In this document: in pieces, positions 50,979-59,724 of the stretch
Layout of the letters: each line of letters starts with the position of its first letter
Position numbering within the stretch: the first letter of the stretch is position 1
Source of the DNA: Caulobacteraceae bacterium
Lineage (GTDB): Bacteria > Pseudomonadota > Alphaproteobacteria > Caulobacterales > Caulobacteraceae
Reading direction: 5' to 3'
Assembly: GCA_947475735.1 (NCBI GenBank)
Contig: CANJLQ010000013.1
Span: 1-64,000 of the forward strand
Length of the DNA stretch: 64,000 nucleotides
The notes under the pieces: generated by a model
Database searches by the model: none
What the model saw: the letters and a program-made list of their open reading frames with translations, nothing else
Told to the model about the DNA's origin: nothing
Made by a program: the position numbers and the translations under genes

Positions 50979-52370
50979 ATGTCCGAACACCGCACCGAGA
51001 CCGACACCTTCGGCCCGATCCAGGTCGCCGCCGACCGCTATTGGGGAGCGCAGGCGCAGAGGTCGCTGGGCAACTTCAAGATCGGCTGGGAGAAACAGCC
51101 CCTGCCGATCGTGCGGGCGCTGGGCATCGTCAAGCGCGCGGCGGCGGAGACCAACATGGCGCTGGGCCGGCTGGATCCGGCGATCGGCGACGCCATCGTC
51201 AGGGCGGCCGACGAGGTCATCGAGGGCAAGCTGAACGACCACTTCCCGCTGGTGGTCTGGCAGACGGGGTCGGGCACCCAGTCCAACATGAACGCCAATG
51301 AGGTGATCTCGAACCGCGCCATCGAAATGCTGGGCGGCAAGATGGGCTCCAAGAAGCCGGTCCACCCCAACGATCACGTCAACATGAGCCAGTCGTCAAA
51401 CGACACCTATCCCACGGCCATGCACGTCGCCTGCGCAGAGGAGGTCGTCCACCGCCTGCTGCCGGCGCTCCAGACGCTGCACAACGCCCTGAACGACAAG
51501 GCGCAGGCCTGGAAGGACATCATCAAGATCGGCCGCACCCACACCCAGGACGCCACGCCCCTGACCCTGGGCCAGGAGTTCTCAGGCTATGTCCAACAGG
51601 TCGCCAAGGGCATCGAACGCATCGAGAGCACCCTGCCCGACCTGATGCAGCTGGCCCAGGGCGGCACGGCCGTCGGCACCGGGCTGAACGCCCCCATCGG
51701 CTTCGCGGAAGGCGTGGCCGACAAGATCGCCCAGATCACCGGTCTGAAGTTCACGACCGCCCCGAACAAGTTCGAGGCCCTGGCCGCCCACGACGCCATG
51801 GTCATGAGCCACGGGGCGATCAACACGGTGGCCGCGTCGTTGTTCAAGATCGCCAACGACATCCGCTTCCTCGGCTCCGGCCCGCGCTCGGGCCTCGGCG
51901 AACTGGCCCTGCCGGAGAATGAGCCGGGGTCGTCCATCATGCCGGGCAAGGTCAATCCGACCCAGTGCGAGGCCCTGACGCAGGTCTGTGTCCAGGTGTT
52001 CGGCAACCATGCGGCGATCACCTTTGCCGGGTCACAGGGGCACTTCGAGCTGAACGTGTTCAACCCGGTGATGGCCTACAACTTCCTGCAGTCGGTGCGT
52101 CTGATGGCGGACGCTGCCGTCAGCTTCACCGAGAACTGCGTGGTCGGGATCGAGCCCCGGATCGACAACATCGAACGCGGCCTGAACAACTCCCTGATGC
52201 TGGTCACGGCCCTGAACGGCAAGCTGGGCTACGACGCCTGCGCCAAGATCGCCAAGACGGCGCACAAGAACGGCACGACGCTGCGCGAGGAAGCCGTCGG
52301 TGGGGGCTATCTGACCGACGCGGAGTTCGACGAGGCCGTGCGACCCGAGAAGATGATCTCGCCGGGATAA
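50979..52370 (+). CDS. fumC: fumarate hydratase class II
   Basis: The 463-residue TCA-cycle enzyme converts fumarate to malate. Key blocks are [43 protein letters not shown] and the signature [11 protein letters not shown]. The ATG at 50979 gives the family N-terminus ([12 protein letters not shown]). It lacks an iron-sulfur cluster, unlike class I fumarases. Confidence 0.96.
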   Translation: MSEHRTETDTFGPIQVAADRYWGAQAQRSLGNFKIGWEKQPLPIVRALGIVKRAAAETNMALGRLDPAIGDAIVRAADEVIEGKLNDHFPLVVWQTGSGTQSNMNANEVISNRAIEMLGGKMGSKKPVHPNDHVNMSQSSNDTYPTAMHVACAEEVVHRLLPALQTLHNALNDKAQAWKDIIKIGRTHTQDATPLTLGQEFSGYVQQVAKGIERIESTLPDLMQLAQGGTAVGTGLNAPIGFAEGVADKIAQITGLKFTTAPNKFEALAAHDAMVMSHGAINTVAASLFKIANDIRFLGSGPRSGLGELALPENEPGSSIMPGKVNPTQCEALTQVCVQVFGNHAAITFAGSQGHFELNVFNPVMAYNFLQSVRLMADAAVSFTENCVVGIEPRIDNIERGLNNSLMLVTALNGKLGYDACAKIAKTAHKNGTTLREEAVGGGYLTDAEFDEAVRPEKMISPG

Positions 52371-52380
52371 GTTTGGGACC

Positions 52381-52773
52381 CTACGGTTTGTCGCGGATCG
52401 TCGCGCCGACGGGGGCCAGCGCCAGCTTGGCGAGCTCGAAATCCTTGATGGCGAAGGGGATGCCGATGATCGTGATGGCCTCGAAAAAGGCGATGATCAG
52501 GTGCGCCAGGGCGATGTACCAACCGGCGAAGATGAACCAGATCACGTTCAGCCCGACGCCGAAGCAGCCGATGCCCTGACCGCCCGGTTCGCCGGCCCAG
52601 ACGACCTCACGCCCGAACGGCCAGAAGGAGTAGCTGGCGATACGCCAGGCGGCGAAGCTCCAGGGCAGGCCGACGATAGTGATGGCCAGGATCGCCCCGC
52701 CGAGCAGCCACAACAGGCCGCTGATCCAGCCGCCGAGGATGAACCACAGGATGTTCAGGATCAGTCGGATCAT
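52381..52773 (-). CDS. YccF-domain membrane protein
   Basis: The 130-residue protein has four hydrophobic segments and two copies of the YccF half (ILWFILGGWISGLLWLLGG and NVIWFIFAGWYIALAHLI). Each copy is followed by an ITI(V/I)GLPW or IIGIPFA motif. The function is unknown. It converges with fumC, whose stop is 11 bases away. Confidence 0.88.
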   Translation of the reverse strand: MIRLILNILWFILGGWISGLLWLLGGAILAITIVGLPWSFAAWRIASYSFWPFGREVVWAGEPGGQGIGCFGVGLNVIWFIFAGWYIALAHLIIAFFEAITIIGIPFAIKDFELAKLALAPVGATIRDKP

Positions 52774-52823
52774 GGGGCAGATTCCTCGTCGGCCGGTCGC
52801 CGACCGACCCTAGATAGGCGAAA

Positions 52824-52847
52824 GGCCCCGCTGATATCAGCGGGGCC
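52824..52847. terminator. perfect 24-bp palindrome
   Basis: GGCCCCGCTGAT and ATCAGCGGGGCC form a 12-bp perfect self-complementary element in the gap between the YccF gene and the DUF2171 gene. An AAA on the left becomes a short T-run for the minus strand, so it probably terminates the DUF2171 transcript. Confidence 0.6.
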
Positions 52848-52879
52848 AGGGTGAATTCGTCGTAAGGCGCCTGGGAAGC

Positions 52880-53119
52880 TTAGTGCGGCTTTTCGGTCCA
52901 GCGTTCCTTGGCCTCGTCCTTGGTCAAGGTCAGGCGGACCTTGTCGTCATCGACATAATCGACCCAGCTTACGGGGATCATGTGGTGCTTGAAGCCGCCG
53001 GCGAGGTCCAGCTTGGCGAGCTCGATCTGGTCGCCCAGCACGTGGTCGACGCGGCCGACGTGGCCACCGTCCGAACCGACGACTTCGAGGTGTTCCTTGA
53101 TGAGGCTGACGTCTACCAT
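52880..53119 (-). CDS. DUF2171 domain protein
   Basis: The 79-residue PRC-barrel-like protein begins VDVSLIKEHLEVVGSDGGHVG and continues RVDHVLGDQIELAKLD with a closing IPVSWVDYVDDDKVRL. This is the DUF2171 pattern, found as stress-linked small proteins. The ATG at 53119 has GGAGAC upstream. The ORF track starts 126 residues too early. Confidence 0.85.
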   Translation of the reverse strand: MVDVSLIKEHLEVVGSDGGHVGRVDHVLGDQIELAKLDLAGGFKHHMIPVSWVDYVDDDKVRLTLTKDEAKERWTEKPH

Positions 53120-53185
53120 GGGGAGGTCTCCTTGCGGTTGGGGGGACCCTGAAACGCCGGACCGACCCGGCGGTTGCGAGGCGCG

Positions 53186-53362
53186 ATGGGCGAGATCGTC
53201 AATCTGAACCGGGCCCGAAAGGCACGCGACAAGGCCGCCGCCAAGGCTGACGCCGCCGTCAATCGCGCTGCCCATGGCCGCACCAAGGGCGAGCGTCAGG
53301 CCGCCGAGGCGGAACGTGCCCGGCTGGCGAGATTGCTGGATCAGTCCAAGCGCGAGGACTGA
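53186..53362 (+). CDS. DUF4169 family protein
   Basis: The 58-residue, highly basic helical protein begins GEIVNLNRARKARDKAAAKA. This matches the small alphaproteobacterial DUF4169 family, usually beside a ribbon-helix-helix gene; here that gene is 2 kb away at 55372. The start is the ATG at 53186. The next small ORF begins one base after its stop. Confidence 0.85.
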   Translation: MGEIVNLNRARKARDKAAAKADAAVNRAAHGRTKGERQAAEAERARLARLLDQSKRED

Positions 53363-53363
53363 C

Positions 53364-53525
53364 ATGGCCGGCGATCCCAAGCCACCGGACCGCACGCGGC
53401 ACGGCCTGATCGCCCTCATCGCCCTGCGGCAAGCCAAGGCCATCAAGGCGCGAGAGGCGCGAGAGGCGGCGGCACGGTCGGCGGGCGATGCGCCCAAGCC
53501 GAAGAAGCGCGGCTGGTTCGGCTAA
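53364..53525 (+). CDS. 53-residue basic hypothetical protein
   Basis: The ATG one base after the DUF4169 stop codon opens a 53-residue frame: MAGDPKPPDRTRHGLIALIA, an Ala/Arg/Lys-rich helix and KPKKRGWFG. Position and composition suggest a real small gene translated together with DUF4169. Its stop overlaps the end of the divergent EamA gene. I do not recognise the family. Confidence 0.55.
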   Translation: MAGDPKPPDRTRHGLIALIALRQAKAIKAREAREAAARSAGDAPKPKKRGWFG

Positions 53526-54436
53526 TCCTGTCGCGGCGCGCGGATCAGCAGCACCTGCCCGCCGAGAACCAGCGCCAGGCCCGCGGCGGCGGGCCAGCCA
53601 AAGCGGGCACCTTCGAACAGCATCGACACCAGCATGGCGATCGGCGGCGTCAGGGCCGAGATATAGCTGGCCAGGGCATAGCCTCGCGCCCGGGCGACGG
53701 CGAAATAGGTCACGAAGGCCACGACCGAACCGAACACAGTGAGATAGATCAGCGAGATCAGGTAGCCAGGGCTGAGATCGATGGTGAAGGTCGCGCCGGT
53801 CGCCAATCCGTACAGCGCCAGCATGCCGGTGCCGTAGGCCATGGCCCAGCCGGTCTGGGGCAGGATGGCGGAACCCTCCTGCTGACCGCGCCACGAAAAG
53901 TAGTTGCCGACGGCAGAGCCGGCGACCGCAAGGAGGGCCAAACCGATGCCGAGAAGAGCGCGCTGGTCCAGGCCCTCGGCCATCGCCTCGCCGCCCGACA
54001 GGACGCCGACACCGACGATCCCCAAGGCCGCGCCGAACCAGGCGGCCCGCGCCGCTTTCTGGCCCACGACGACGCGGAACAGGACGAGGTTCAGGAAGGC
54101 CAGGGTTGCGAACACGACCGCCACGATCGCAGAAGTGACGTTCGCCTCCGCAGCATAGGTGAAGGAATAGCTGATCGCGAAGACGAACGCCCCCTGCCCC
54201 ACGGCGGCCAAGTGTTGGGCCCGGGTCAGACGCAGCGACCGGCCGGTGGCTGCGCAGCCGATCAGCAGGATGATCGCCGCCAGTCCGAACCGCCACGTCA
54301 GGGAAGCCGCCGGATCGACCGTGCCGAGCTGCCAGGTGATGGCGTACCAGGTGGTGCCCCAGATCACGGCGCACAGCACCACGCCGGCGACGGCCAGCGC
54401 TCCGGCCGAGGGTGTGCGGAACGACGAGAAGGTCAA
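53522..54436 (-). CDS. EamA/DMT-superfamily transporter
   Basis: The 304-residue protein has ten hydrophobic segments in two homologous EamA halves (ALAVAGVVLCAVIWGTTWYA; LIYLTVFGSVVAFVTYFAVAR). WGTTWYA is typical of the first helix. Members export amino acids or metabolites. The substrate cannot be told. The ATG at 54436 is used; the longer ORF track frame is a different reading frame. Confidence 0.87.
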   Translation of the reverse strand: MTFSSFRTPSAGALAVAGVVLCAVIWGTTWYAITWQLGTVDPAASLTWRFGLAAIILLIGCAATGRSLRLTRAQHLAAVGQGAFVFAISYSFTYAAEANVTSAIVAVVFATLAFLNLVLFRVVVGQKAARAAWFGAALGIVGVGVLSGGEAMAEGLDQRALLGIGLALLAVAGSAVGNYFSWRGQQEGSAILPQTGWAMAYGTGMLALYGLATGATFTIDLSPGYLISLIYLTVFGSVVAFVTYFAVARARGYALASYISALTPPIAMLVSMLFEGARFGWPAAAGLALVLGGQVLLIRAPRQD

Positions 54437-54534
54437 ATCGGCCTCGGTCGGCGGCGGGGACGCCGAGCCGCTTGCGCCCTAAGCCGCGCCGTTGCAACCG
54501 CCGAAGCGTGGCAGCGACATCGAGACCACCCGGG

Positions 54535-55296
54535 TCAGGCGCGGAGCTTCAGGGCCGCCCGGTTCGCCTCCGGCACGGCGGCATAGACCGTGGCCGCCCC
54601 GATCCTCAAGCGCGCCCGCGCTCGCTCCAGGGGTTCGGCGAACAGGGCGTCGTAGTCGAGGCCCGGCAGCCAGTGCGCGGCCCGACCGTTGCGCCAGGCC
54701 TGCAGCACCGCCCGGCGGGCCGGGATCGAGGGGTTCTCGCGCTGGATCTCGCGCGCCGCGCCCCAGCCGATGAAGCCGAAGCCGAGATTGTGCGTCTGGC
54801 CATAGGAGAAGCTGACGACGCAAGCCTCTCCCAGGGCATCGGTGCCGTAGCCCGTCAGCACATGCCAGATGTCATGGACGTCACGCAGGCGCCGCGAGTA
54901 CCAGACGACGGGATGGGGAGCGTCGATCTCGGGCGCCACCTCTCGCGCCGTTTCGGCCAAGCCGTCGGCGGTAAAGCCTCGGGCCTCGCGAAAAGCACGG
55001 TATTCCGCGCCGACGGTGCCGGGTTCGAAGCGCGCCAGCCAGACGGGGTCGTCCAGCTTGTGCGCCAGTTCGTCGCGCAGGAAGGCCTGTCGGCCACCCT
55101 CGACCGTCCGGAGCATCCGGTTATAGCCCCTGGCCCCCGAGCCACCGGTCAGGGCCCGCATGATCTCGAACACCTGGGCGGTGTCTTCCTTGTCGCGGAT
55201 CAGCTTGCGAAAGGCGCGCAGCGCGGTGAGGGGCCGCAGGCGCTGGGGCTGGAGCGCCTGGAAGTCGTCCGGATAGACGGCGGCGGACATCGTCAT
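54535..55296 (-). CDS. coq4: Coq4-family ubiquinone biosynthesis protein
   Basis: The 253-residue protein carries the Coq4 metal motif RDVHDIWHVLTGYG and the following LGEACVVSFSYGQTHNLGFGF. Coq4 removes the C1 carboxyl and hydroxylates in quinone synthesis and organises the Coq complex in mitochondria; alphaproteobacterial homologues are presumed alike. The ATG at 55296 has GAGGGAAG upstream; a second ATG two codons later is possible. ubiX lies 700 bases away on the other strand. Confidence 0.88.
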   Translation of the reverse strand: MTMSAAVYPDDFQALQPQRLRPLTALRAFRKLIRDKEDTAQVFEIMRALTGGSGARGYNRMLRTVEGGRQAFLRDELAHKLDDPVWLARFEPGTVGAEYRAFREARGFTADGLAETAREVAPEIDAPHPVVWYSRRLRDVHDIWHVLTGYGTDALGEACVVSFSYGQTHNLGFGFIGWGAAREIQRENPSIPARRAVLQAWRNGRAAHWLPGLDYDALFAEPLERARARLRIGAATVYAAVPEANRAALKLRA

Positions 55297-55371
55297 CGCT
55301 TCCCTCGGGCTGCAGAGCCGATAGTCTATCGCAACCCACCGCCCGACCCAAGCGGTCAGACCCGAGATCCC

Positions 55372-55602
55372 ATGCTGAAGAAACGCTCCGTCGTCCTTGC
55401 CGGCCACGCCACCTCGGTGGCGCTGGAGCCTGAGTTCTGGGCGGTTCTGGACCGGGTGGCGGCCGAGAAGAACCTGAGCCATGCGGGGCTGCTGGCCTGG
55501 GTCGACCAGACGCGCGGCCGCCGCTCTCTAGCCTCGGCTTGTCGTCTGTTGGCGCTGGAACATGCCGCCGCCATGCCGACAGGACCGCGCTTTCATCACT
55601 GA
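55372..55602 (+). CDS. ribbon-helix-helix domain protein
   Basis: The 76-residue protein begins MLKKRSVVLAGHATSVALEP and continues EFWAVLDRVAAEKNLSHAGLLAWVD. This RHH_4-type pattern occurs in small DNA-binding proteins common in alphaproteobacteria. A toxin partner is not seen, and the family is usually stand-alone. A hairpin follows 18 bases after the stop. Confidence 0.85.
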   Translation: MLKKRSVVLAGHATSVALEPEFWAVLDRVAAEKNLSHAGLLAWVDQTRGRRSLASACRLLALEHAAAMPTGPRFHH

Positions 55603-55615
55603 CGCTGGGACCACG

Positions 55616-55644
55616 AAAAACGGCCCCGGATCGCTCCGGGGCCG
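55616..55644. terminator. hairpin terminator, same stem as at 11511
   Basis: CGGCCCCGGA and TCCGGGGCCG form a 10-bp stem around TCGC. AAAAA on the left side is a T-run for the minus strand, so it mainly terminates the DUF465 transcript that ends at 55670. It also lies after the ribbon-helix-helix gene. Confidence 0.8.
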
Positions 55645-55669
55645 TCGTCGATTGTGGGAGGCGTCGCGC

Positions 55670-55843
55670 CTATCCTGCGCGGGCCTCCAGACTGGTGATC
55701 TGCTCCTTCAGTCGGAGCTTCTTCCGCTTCAACTCCCTGACCTGCATCTCATCCACGGAGGGTCGGCCGAACTCGCGCTGAATGGTCTCATCCAGCTTGC
55801 GGTGACGGTTTCCCAGTTCGCGGATACGAGCTTCGATGGTCAT
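55670..55843 (-). CDS. DUF465 (YdcH-like) protein
   Basis: The 57-residue helical hairpin protein reads MTIEARIRELGNRHRKLDET and then ELKRKKLRLKEQITSLE, the DUF465 pattern. The ATG at 55843 fits other members; MEAQAM five codons earlier is possible. A second DUF465 gene lies at 57104-57328, so the pair flanks ubiX and its neighbour. The function is unknown. Confidence 0.85.
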   Translation of the reverse strand: MTIEARIRELGNRHRKLDETIQREFGRPSVDEMQVRELKRKKLRLKEQITSLEARAG

Positions 55844-55982
55844 GGCTTGCGCCTCCATGTCTAAGGGACGAGGGTAGTGAGCGCCCGGATTGACGACCTG
55901 TAGAATCACGTTTCGGTGACGCAACACACCGTTATCCAAACTTGCGGATGCTCCCATCCTCACCGACAGCCTCCCCCCGAAA

Positions 55983-56600
55983 ATGGACCAAGATGTGAAC
56001 GGAGCCGCACGAACCCCGCCTCGCCTGGTGGTGGGCATTTCAGGGGCGTCGGGCGTGATCTATGGCGCGCGTGTGCTTGACGCGCTGAACGATCTGGGCG
56101 TCGAGAGCCATCTGGTCGTCACCCGCGCCGCGCTGCTGACGTTGTCGCAGGAAACTGATCTGTCGCCGGACGATCTGACGTCCAAGGCCACGGTCCTGCA
56201 CAAGCTGAACGACGTGGGGGCCACGATCGCCTCGGGCTCGTTCCGGACGCTGGGCATGATCGTCGCGCCCTGCTCGGTGCGCACCATGAGCGAGATCGCC
56301 ACCGGCGTGACCTCCACCCTGCTAACCCGCGCCGCGGACGTGGTGTTGAAGGAGCGTCGGCCGCTGGTTCTGATGGTGCGCGAGACGCCGTTCCACCTCG
56401 GCCATCTACGGACCATGACGGCCCTGTCGGAGATGGGCGCGATCATCGCTCCACCCTTGCCAGCGCTGTATGCCCGGCCCGCGTCGATCGCGGAGATGAT
56501 CGATCAGTCGGTGGGGCGGGCGCTGGATCTGTTCGGACTGGACTGGGGGGCCGTGCGTCGCTGGGACGGGCTGAAGGGTCCGACCTCGGAGGAGGCGTGA
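55983..56600 (+). CDS. ubiX: flavin prenyltransferase
   Basis: The 205-residue enzyme makes the prenylated FMN cofactor used by the UbiD decarboxylase in ubiquinone synthesis. It has LVVGISGASGVIYGARVL, APCSVRTMSEIATGVTSTL (FMN site), ETPFHLGHLRTM and PALYARPASI. A TIGR02444 gene starts within its last codons. The start is the ATG at 55983, with no strong ribosome-binding site. Confidence 0.94.
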   Translation: MDQDVNGAARTPPRLVVGISGASGVIYGARVLDALNDLGVESHLVVTRAALLTLSQETDLSPDDLTSKATVLHKLNDVGATIASGSFRTLGMIVAPCSVRTMSEIATGVTSTLLTRAADVVLKERRPLVLMVRETPFHLGHLRTMTALSEMGAIIAPPLPALYARPASIAEMIDQSVGRALDLFGLDWGAVRRWDGLKGPTSEEA

Positions 56601-57064
56601 GCGCGTTCTGGGACTGGGCGCTGGCCGCCTATCGCGCGCCCGCCGTTTCGGAGGCCTGTCTGGATCTGCAGGACGGCGCGGGCCAGAACGTGCCGCTGTT
56701 GCTATGGGCGGCCTGGACGGCTGAGACCGGGCGAACGCTGGACGAGGACACCATCGAGGCGGCCTGCGACGCGGCTCGGGCGTGGGAAGGTGTCGCCGTG
56801 CTGCCGCTTCGGAACGTTCGACGCACGCTGAAGAAGCCCATTCCCGACATCGGCGACGCGGGGCGCGAGGCCCTTCGCGAACAGGTCAAGGCGGTGGAAC
56901 TGGCGGCCGAGCGTTTCCTGATGGCCGATCTGGAAGCCTTGATCGACGCTCCCGGCGGACCGGCGAGACCTGCGATCGACGCCCTGGTCGCGGTGGCGCG
57001 GGTGTGGAGCCGGGTGGTGCCGCGCCCGGCGCTGACGGTGCTCGCCGAACGGCTTCCGGCGTGA
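56597..57064 (+). CDS. TIGR02444-like hypothetical protein
   Basis: The gene encodes 155 residues from a GTG that overlaps the ubiX stop (GTGA). It opens SAFWDWALAAYRAPAVSEAC and contains LQDGAGQNVPLLLWAAWTA, the TIGR02444 pattern, then long helices. No catalytic motif is seen. Overlap with ubiX suggests joint translation. The function is unknown. Confidence 0.82.
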   Translation: MSAFWDWALAAYRAPAVSEACLDLQDGAGQNVPLLLWAAWTAETGRTLDEDTIEAACDAARAWEGVAVLPLRNVRRTLKKPIPDIGDAGREALREQVKAVELAAERFLMADLEALIDAPGGPARPAIDALVAVARVWSRVVPRPALTVLAERLPA

Positions 57065-57103
57065 CGCGGCCTCGGCTATAAGCCCGCCTGCTCAGGGTTC
57101 CCG

Positions 57104-57328
57104 ATGAACGACGACCAACCCTTTCTGACCGAGGAAGAACTGGCGCTGCACGCCCAGGTCAAGCTGCTGCGGCTGGAGCATGCGGACCTCGACGCCTCGA
57201 TCGAGGCCCTGTCGCACATGCCGATCCCCGATCAGCTGCTGATCGCCCGGCTGAAGCGAAAGAAGCTGCTGCTGCGCGACGAGATCGTGAAGATCGAGAG
57301 CCGGATCCTGCCCGATATCATCGCCTAG
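57104..57328 (+). CDS. DUF465 (YdcH-like) protein
   Basis: The 74-residue protein contains LRLEHADLDASIEAL and LLIARLKRKKLLLRDEIVKI, the DUF465 helical hairpin, with an acidic N-terminal extension (DDQPFLTEEELALH). It is a paralogue of the protein at 55670-55843. It lies 40 bases after the TIGR02444 gene. Confidence 0.86.
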   Translation: MNDDQPFLTEEELALHAQVKLLRLEHADLDASIEALSHMPIPDQLLIARLKRKKLLLRDEIVKIESRILPDIIA

Positions 57329-57334
57329 AGAGCA

Positions 57335-58888
57335 TCATCGCCTGACGGCCCCCAGGGCCTCTCGCGCGGCCTCGGCCTCGGCGAGCAGGGCCTTGCGCTT
57401 CTCGGGCCCGAAATTCTCCAGCGTGCGATAGGGCATGGCGAGGCGAACGTTGTCGCGCAGCCGGTCGCGATTGCGCTCCAGAAAGCCCCAGTACAACCGG
57501 TTGAACGGACAGGCCCCCTCGCCTGCCTTGGCCTTGACGTCGTAGCGGCAGGGCCCGCAGTAGTCGCTCATCCGGTCGATGTAGGCCCCCGACGCCGCAT
57601 AGGGCTTCGACCCTACGATGCCGCCGTCGGCGAAGGTCGCCATGCCCCGGGTATTGGGCATCTCCACCCATTCGTAGGCGTCGGCGTAGACGGTCATGTA
57701 CCAGTCGTCGAGCGCGTCCGGATGGACGCCCAGCAGCATGGCGAGATTGCCCGTCACCATCAGCCGCTGGATGTGATGCGCATAGGCGTGGTCGCGGGTC
57801 GAGGCGACGGCGTCGGCGACGCAGGCCATGTCGGTCTCTCCCGACCAGAAGACCCACGGCAGGGTCCGGTCGGCATCGAGGAAGTTCCGCTCGCGATACT
57901 CCGGCACCTTCAGCCAGTAGATGCCGCGCACGAACTCGCGCCAGCCCAGGATCTGGCGGATGAAGCCCTCGACGGCGTTCAAGGGCGCGCGGCCAGCGCG
58001 GTACTCGGCCTCGGCCCGGCGGCAGATGTCGAGGGGGTCGAGCAGGCCGAGGTTGAGCGAGGTCGAGATGAGGCCGTGCCACATCCAGGGCTGCCCCTCG
58101 GACATGGCGTCCTGCCAGTCGCCGAAGCCGGGCAGGATGTTCGACAGGAAGTCGGAGAGCACCGTCTCGGCGTGCTCGGCCGTGGTGGGCCAGCCGAAGG
58201 CGTCCAGAGTGCCAAAATGATCGGGGAACAGGCGGGCGACATCAGCGATGGCATCGGTCGCGACGGCGTCGGGCTTGATACGCAGCCGGGCCGGAGGGCG
58301 CAGGCCCTTCGTCAGCTTTTTGCGGTTTTCGGCATCGTAGTTCCACTGCCCACCGACCGGCTGGTCGCCGTCCAGCAGCAGGCCGGTCTCCTTGCGCATC
58401 TCGCGGTAAAAGAACTCCATCCGAAGCTGCTTCTTGCCGGATGCCCAGCGACGGAACCGGTCGTGAGAGCAGAAAAAGCGAGCGTCCGGGCGGATTTCGA
58501 CGGGCACGGAGGCGACGCCGGCGAAGGCCGCCAGGGCCTGGGCCAAGCGCCACTCGCCGCATTCGGTGATTGCCACGGCGGTCAATTGCAGGTCGTCGAG
58601 CGCCCGGTGCAGTTCGCCCACGATCGAATGGGCGTTGGCGGGGTCGTCGATGCGGACGTAGCGGACCGTCACGCCCCGGGCTTCCAAGCGTAGGGCGAAG
58701 CTGCGCATGGCAGCGAAGATCAGGGCGATCTTCTGCTTGTGATGGCGGACGTAAGTGGCCTCGGCCTGCACCTCGGCCATCAGGACGACGTCGCGCGCTG
58801 GGTCGAGATCGGCAAGCGCGGACAGGCTGTCAGACAGCTGGTCACCCAGCACCAGCCTCAGCGTTCCGGTCGTGCTAGGCTGGGGCAT
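57335..58888 (-). CDS. phrB: iron-sulfur bacterial cryptochrome/photolyase (PhrB-like)
   Basis: The 517-residue flavoprotein repairs (6-4) photoproducts. The 4Fe-4S cluster ligands are Cys356, Cys444, Cys447 and Cys460 (MACVAD, DYCGPCRY, GACPFN), with the same spacing as Agrobacterium PhrB, where the ligands are 350, 438, 441 and 454. The N-terminal antenna domain starts TLRLVLGDQLS; FAD-domain blocks include RDHAYAHHIQRLMV. The start at 58888 is preferred because the ORF track runs through the sulfurtransferase. The start codon overlaps that of the divergent gene. Confidence 0.92.
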   Translation of the reverse strand: MPQPSTTGTLRLVLGDQLSDSLSALADLDPARDVVLMAEVQAEATYVRHHKQKIALIFAAMRSFALRLEARGVTVRYVRIDDPANAHSIVGELHRALDDLQLTAVAITECGEWRLAQALAAFAGVASVPVEIRPDARFFCSHDRFRRWASGKKQLRMEFFYREMRKETGLLLDGDQPVGGQWNYDAENRKKLTKGLRPPARLRIKPDAVATDAIADVARLFPDHFGTLDAFGWPTTAEHAETVLSDFLSNILPGFGDWQDAMSEGQPWMWHGLISTSLNLGLLDPLDICRRAEAEYRAGRAPLNAVEGFIRQILGWREFVRGIYWLKVPEYRERNFLDADRTLPWVFWSGETDMACVADAVASTRDHAYAHHIQRLMVTGNLAMLLGVHPDALDDWYMTVYADAYEWVEMPNTRGMATFADGGIVGSKPYAASGAYIDRMSDYCGPCRYDVKAKAGEGACPFNRLYWGFLERNRDRLRDNVRLAMPYRTLENFGPEKRKALLAEAEAAREALGAVRR

Positions 58889-59720
58889 GGCATCCTTTCT
58901 GATCTCCACCGAAGCGCTGGCGCGCGAGCTGAACGCGCCGAACCTGCGGATCGTCGACGCCAGTTGGCATCTCGACGGCCGCGACGCCCGCGCCGAGTTC
59001 GACCAGGCGCGCATCCCCGGCTCGGTCTTCTTCGACCTGGACGCGGTGTCTGACCACACCACGGACCTGCCGCACATGCTGCCCGACGCCGCAGCCTTCG
59101 CCGAGGCGGCGGGCGCGCTGGGCATCGCGGCGGACGACCGGATCGTCGTCTATGACACCCAGGGCCTGTTCTCGGCCGCACGGGTCTGGTGGACCTTCCG
59201 ATTGATGGGGGCCGAAGATGTACGGGTCCTGGACGGCGGCCTGCCAAAGTGGCGCGCCGAGGGCCGGCCACTGGCATCGGGTCCGGCAGAACCCACTAAG
59301 CCCTCCACCTTCACGCCCGGACCAAGGCGCGGCACCGTCGCCGACATGCCGTCGGTTCTGGCGGCCCTGACCGGCGACGCCCAGATCCTGGACGCGCGCC
59401 CCGCCCCGCGCTTCTCCGGCGCGACCGCCGAGCCGCGGCCCGGCCTGCGCTCCGGCCACATGCCGGGCGCACTGAACGTGCCGTTCAAGTCGGTGCTGGA
59501 CGCCGATGGCCGCCTGCTGCCCGCCGACACTCTCCGCGATCGCTTCCGCGAGGCCGGCGTGACCTTCGACCAGCCGATCATCACCAGCTGCGGCTCGGGC
59601 GTGACGGCGGCCATCGTGACGCTGGCGCTCGCCGAACTGGGTCAAGACAGCGCGCTTTACGACGGTGCCTGGGCCGAATGGGGGAGCCGCGCGGACACCG
59701 CCGTCGTCCCCGGCCCCTGA
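58887..59720 (+). CDS. sseA: 3-mercaptopyruvate sulfurtransferase (tandem rhodanese)
   Basis: The 277-residue protein has two rhodanese domains. The first lacks the catalytic cysteine, and the second has TSCGSGVTAAI, the CGSGVTA loop of mercaptopyruvate sulfurtransferases. It moves sulfur to cyanide or thiols. The ATG at 58887 shares two bases with the opposite-strand photolyase ATG. The stop is four bases from the end of the symporter gene. Confidence 0.9.
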   Translation: MASFLISTEALARELNAPNLRIVDASWHLDGRDARAEFDQARIPGSVFFDLDAVSDHTTDLPHMLPDAAAFAEAAGALGIAADDRIVVYDTQGLFSAARVWWTFRLMGAEDVRVLDGGLPKWRAEGRPLASGPAEPTKPSTFTPGPRRGTVADMPSVLAALTGDAQILDARPAPRFSGATAEPRPGLRSGHMPGALNVPFKSVLDADGRLLPADTLRDRFREAGVTFDQPIITSCGSGVTAAIVTLALAELGQDSALYDGAWAEWGSRADTAVVPGP

Positions 59721-59724
59721 TAGA

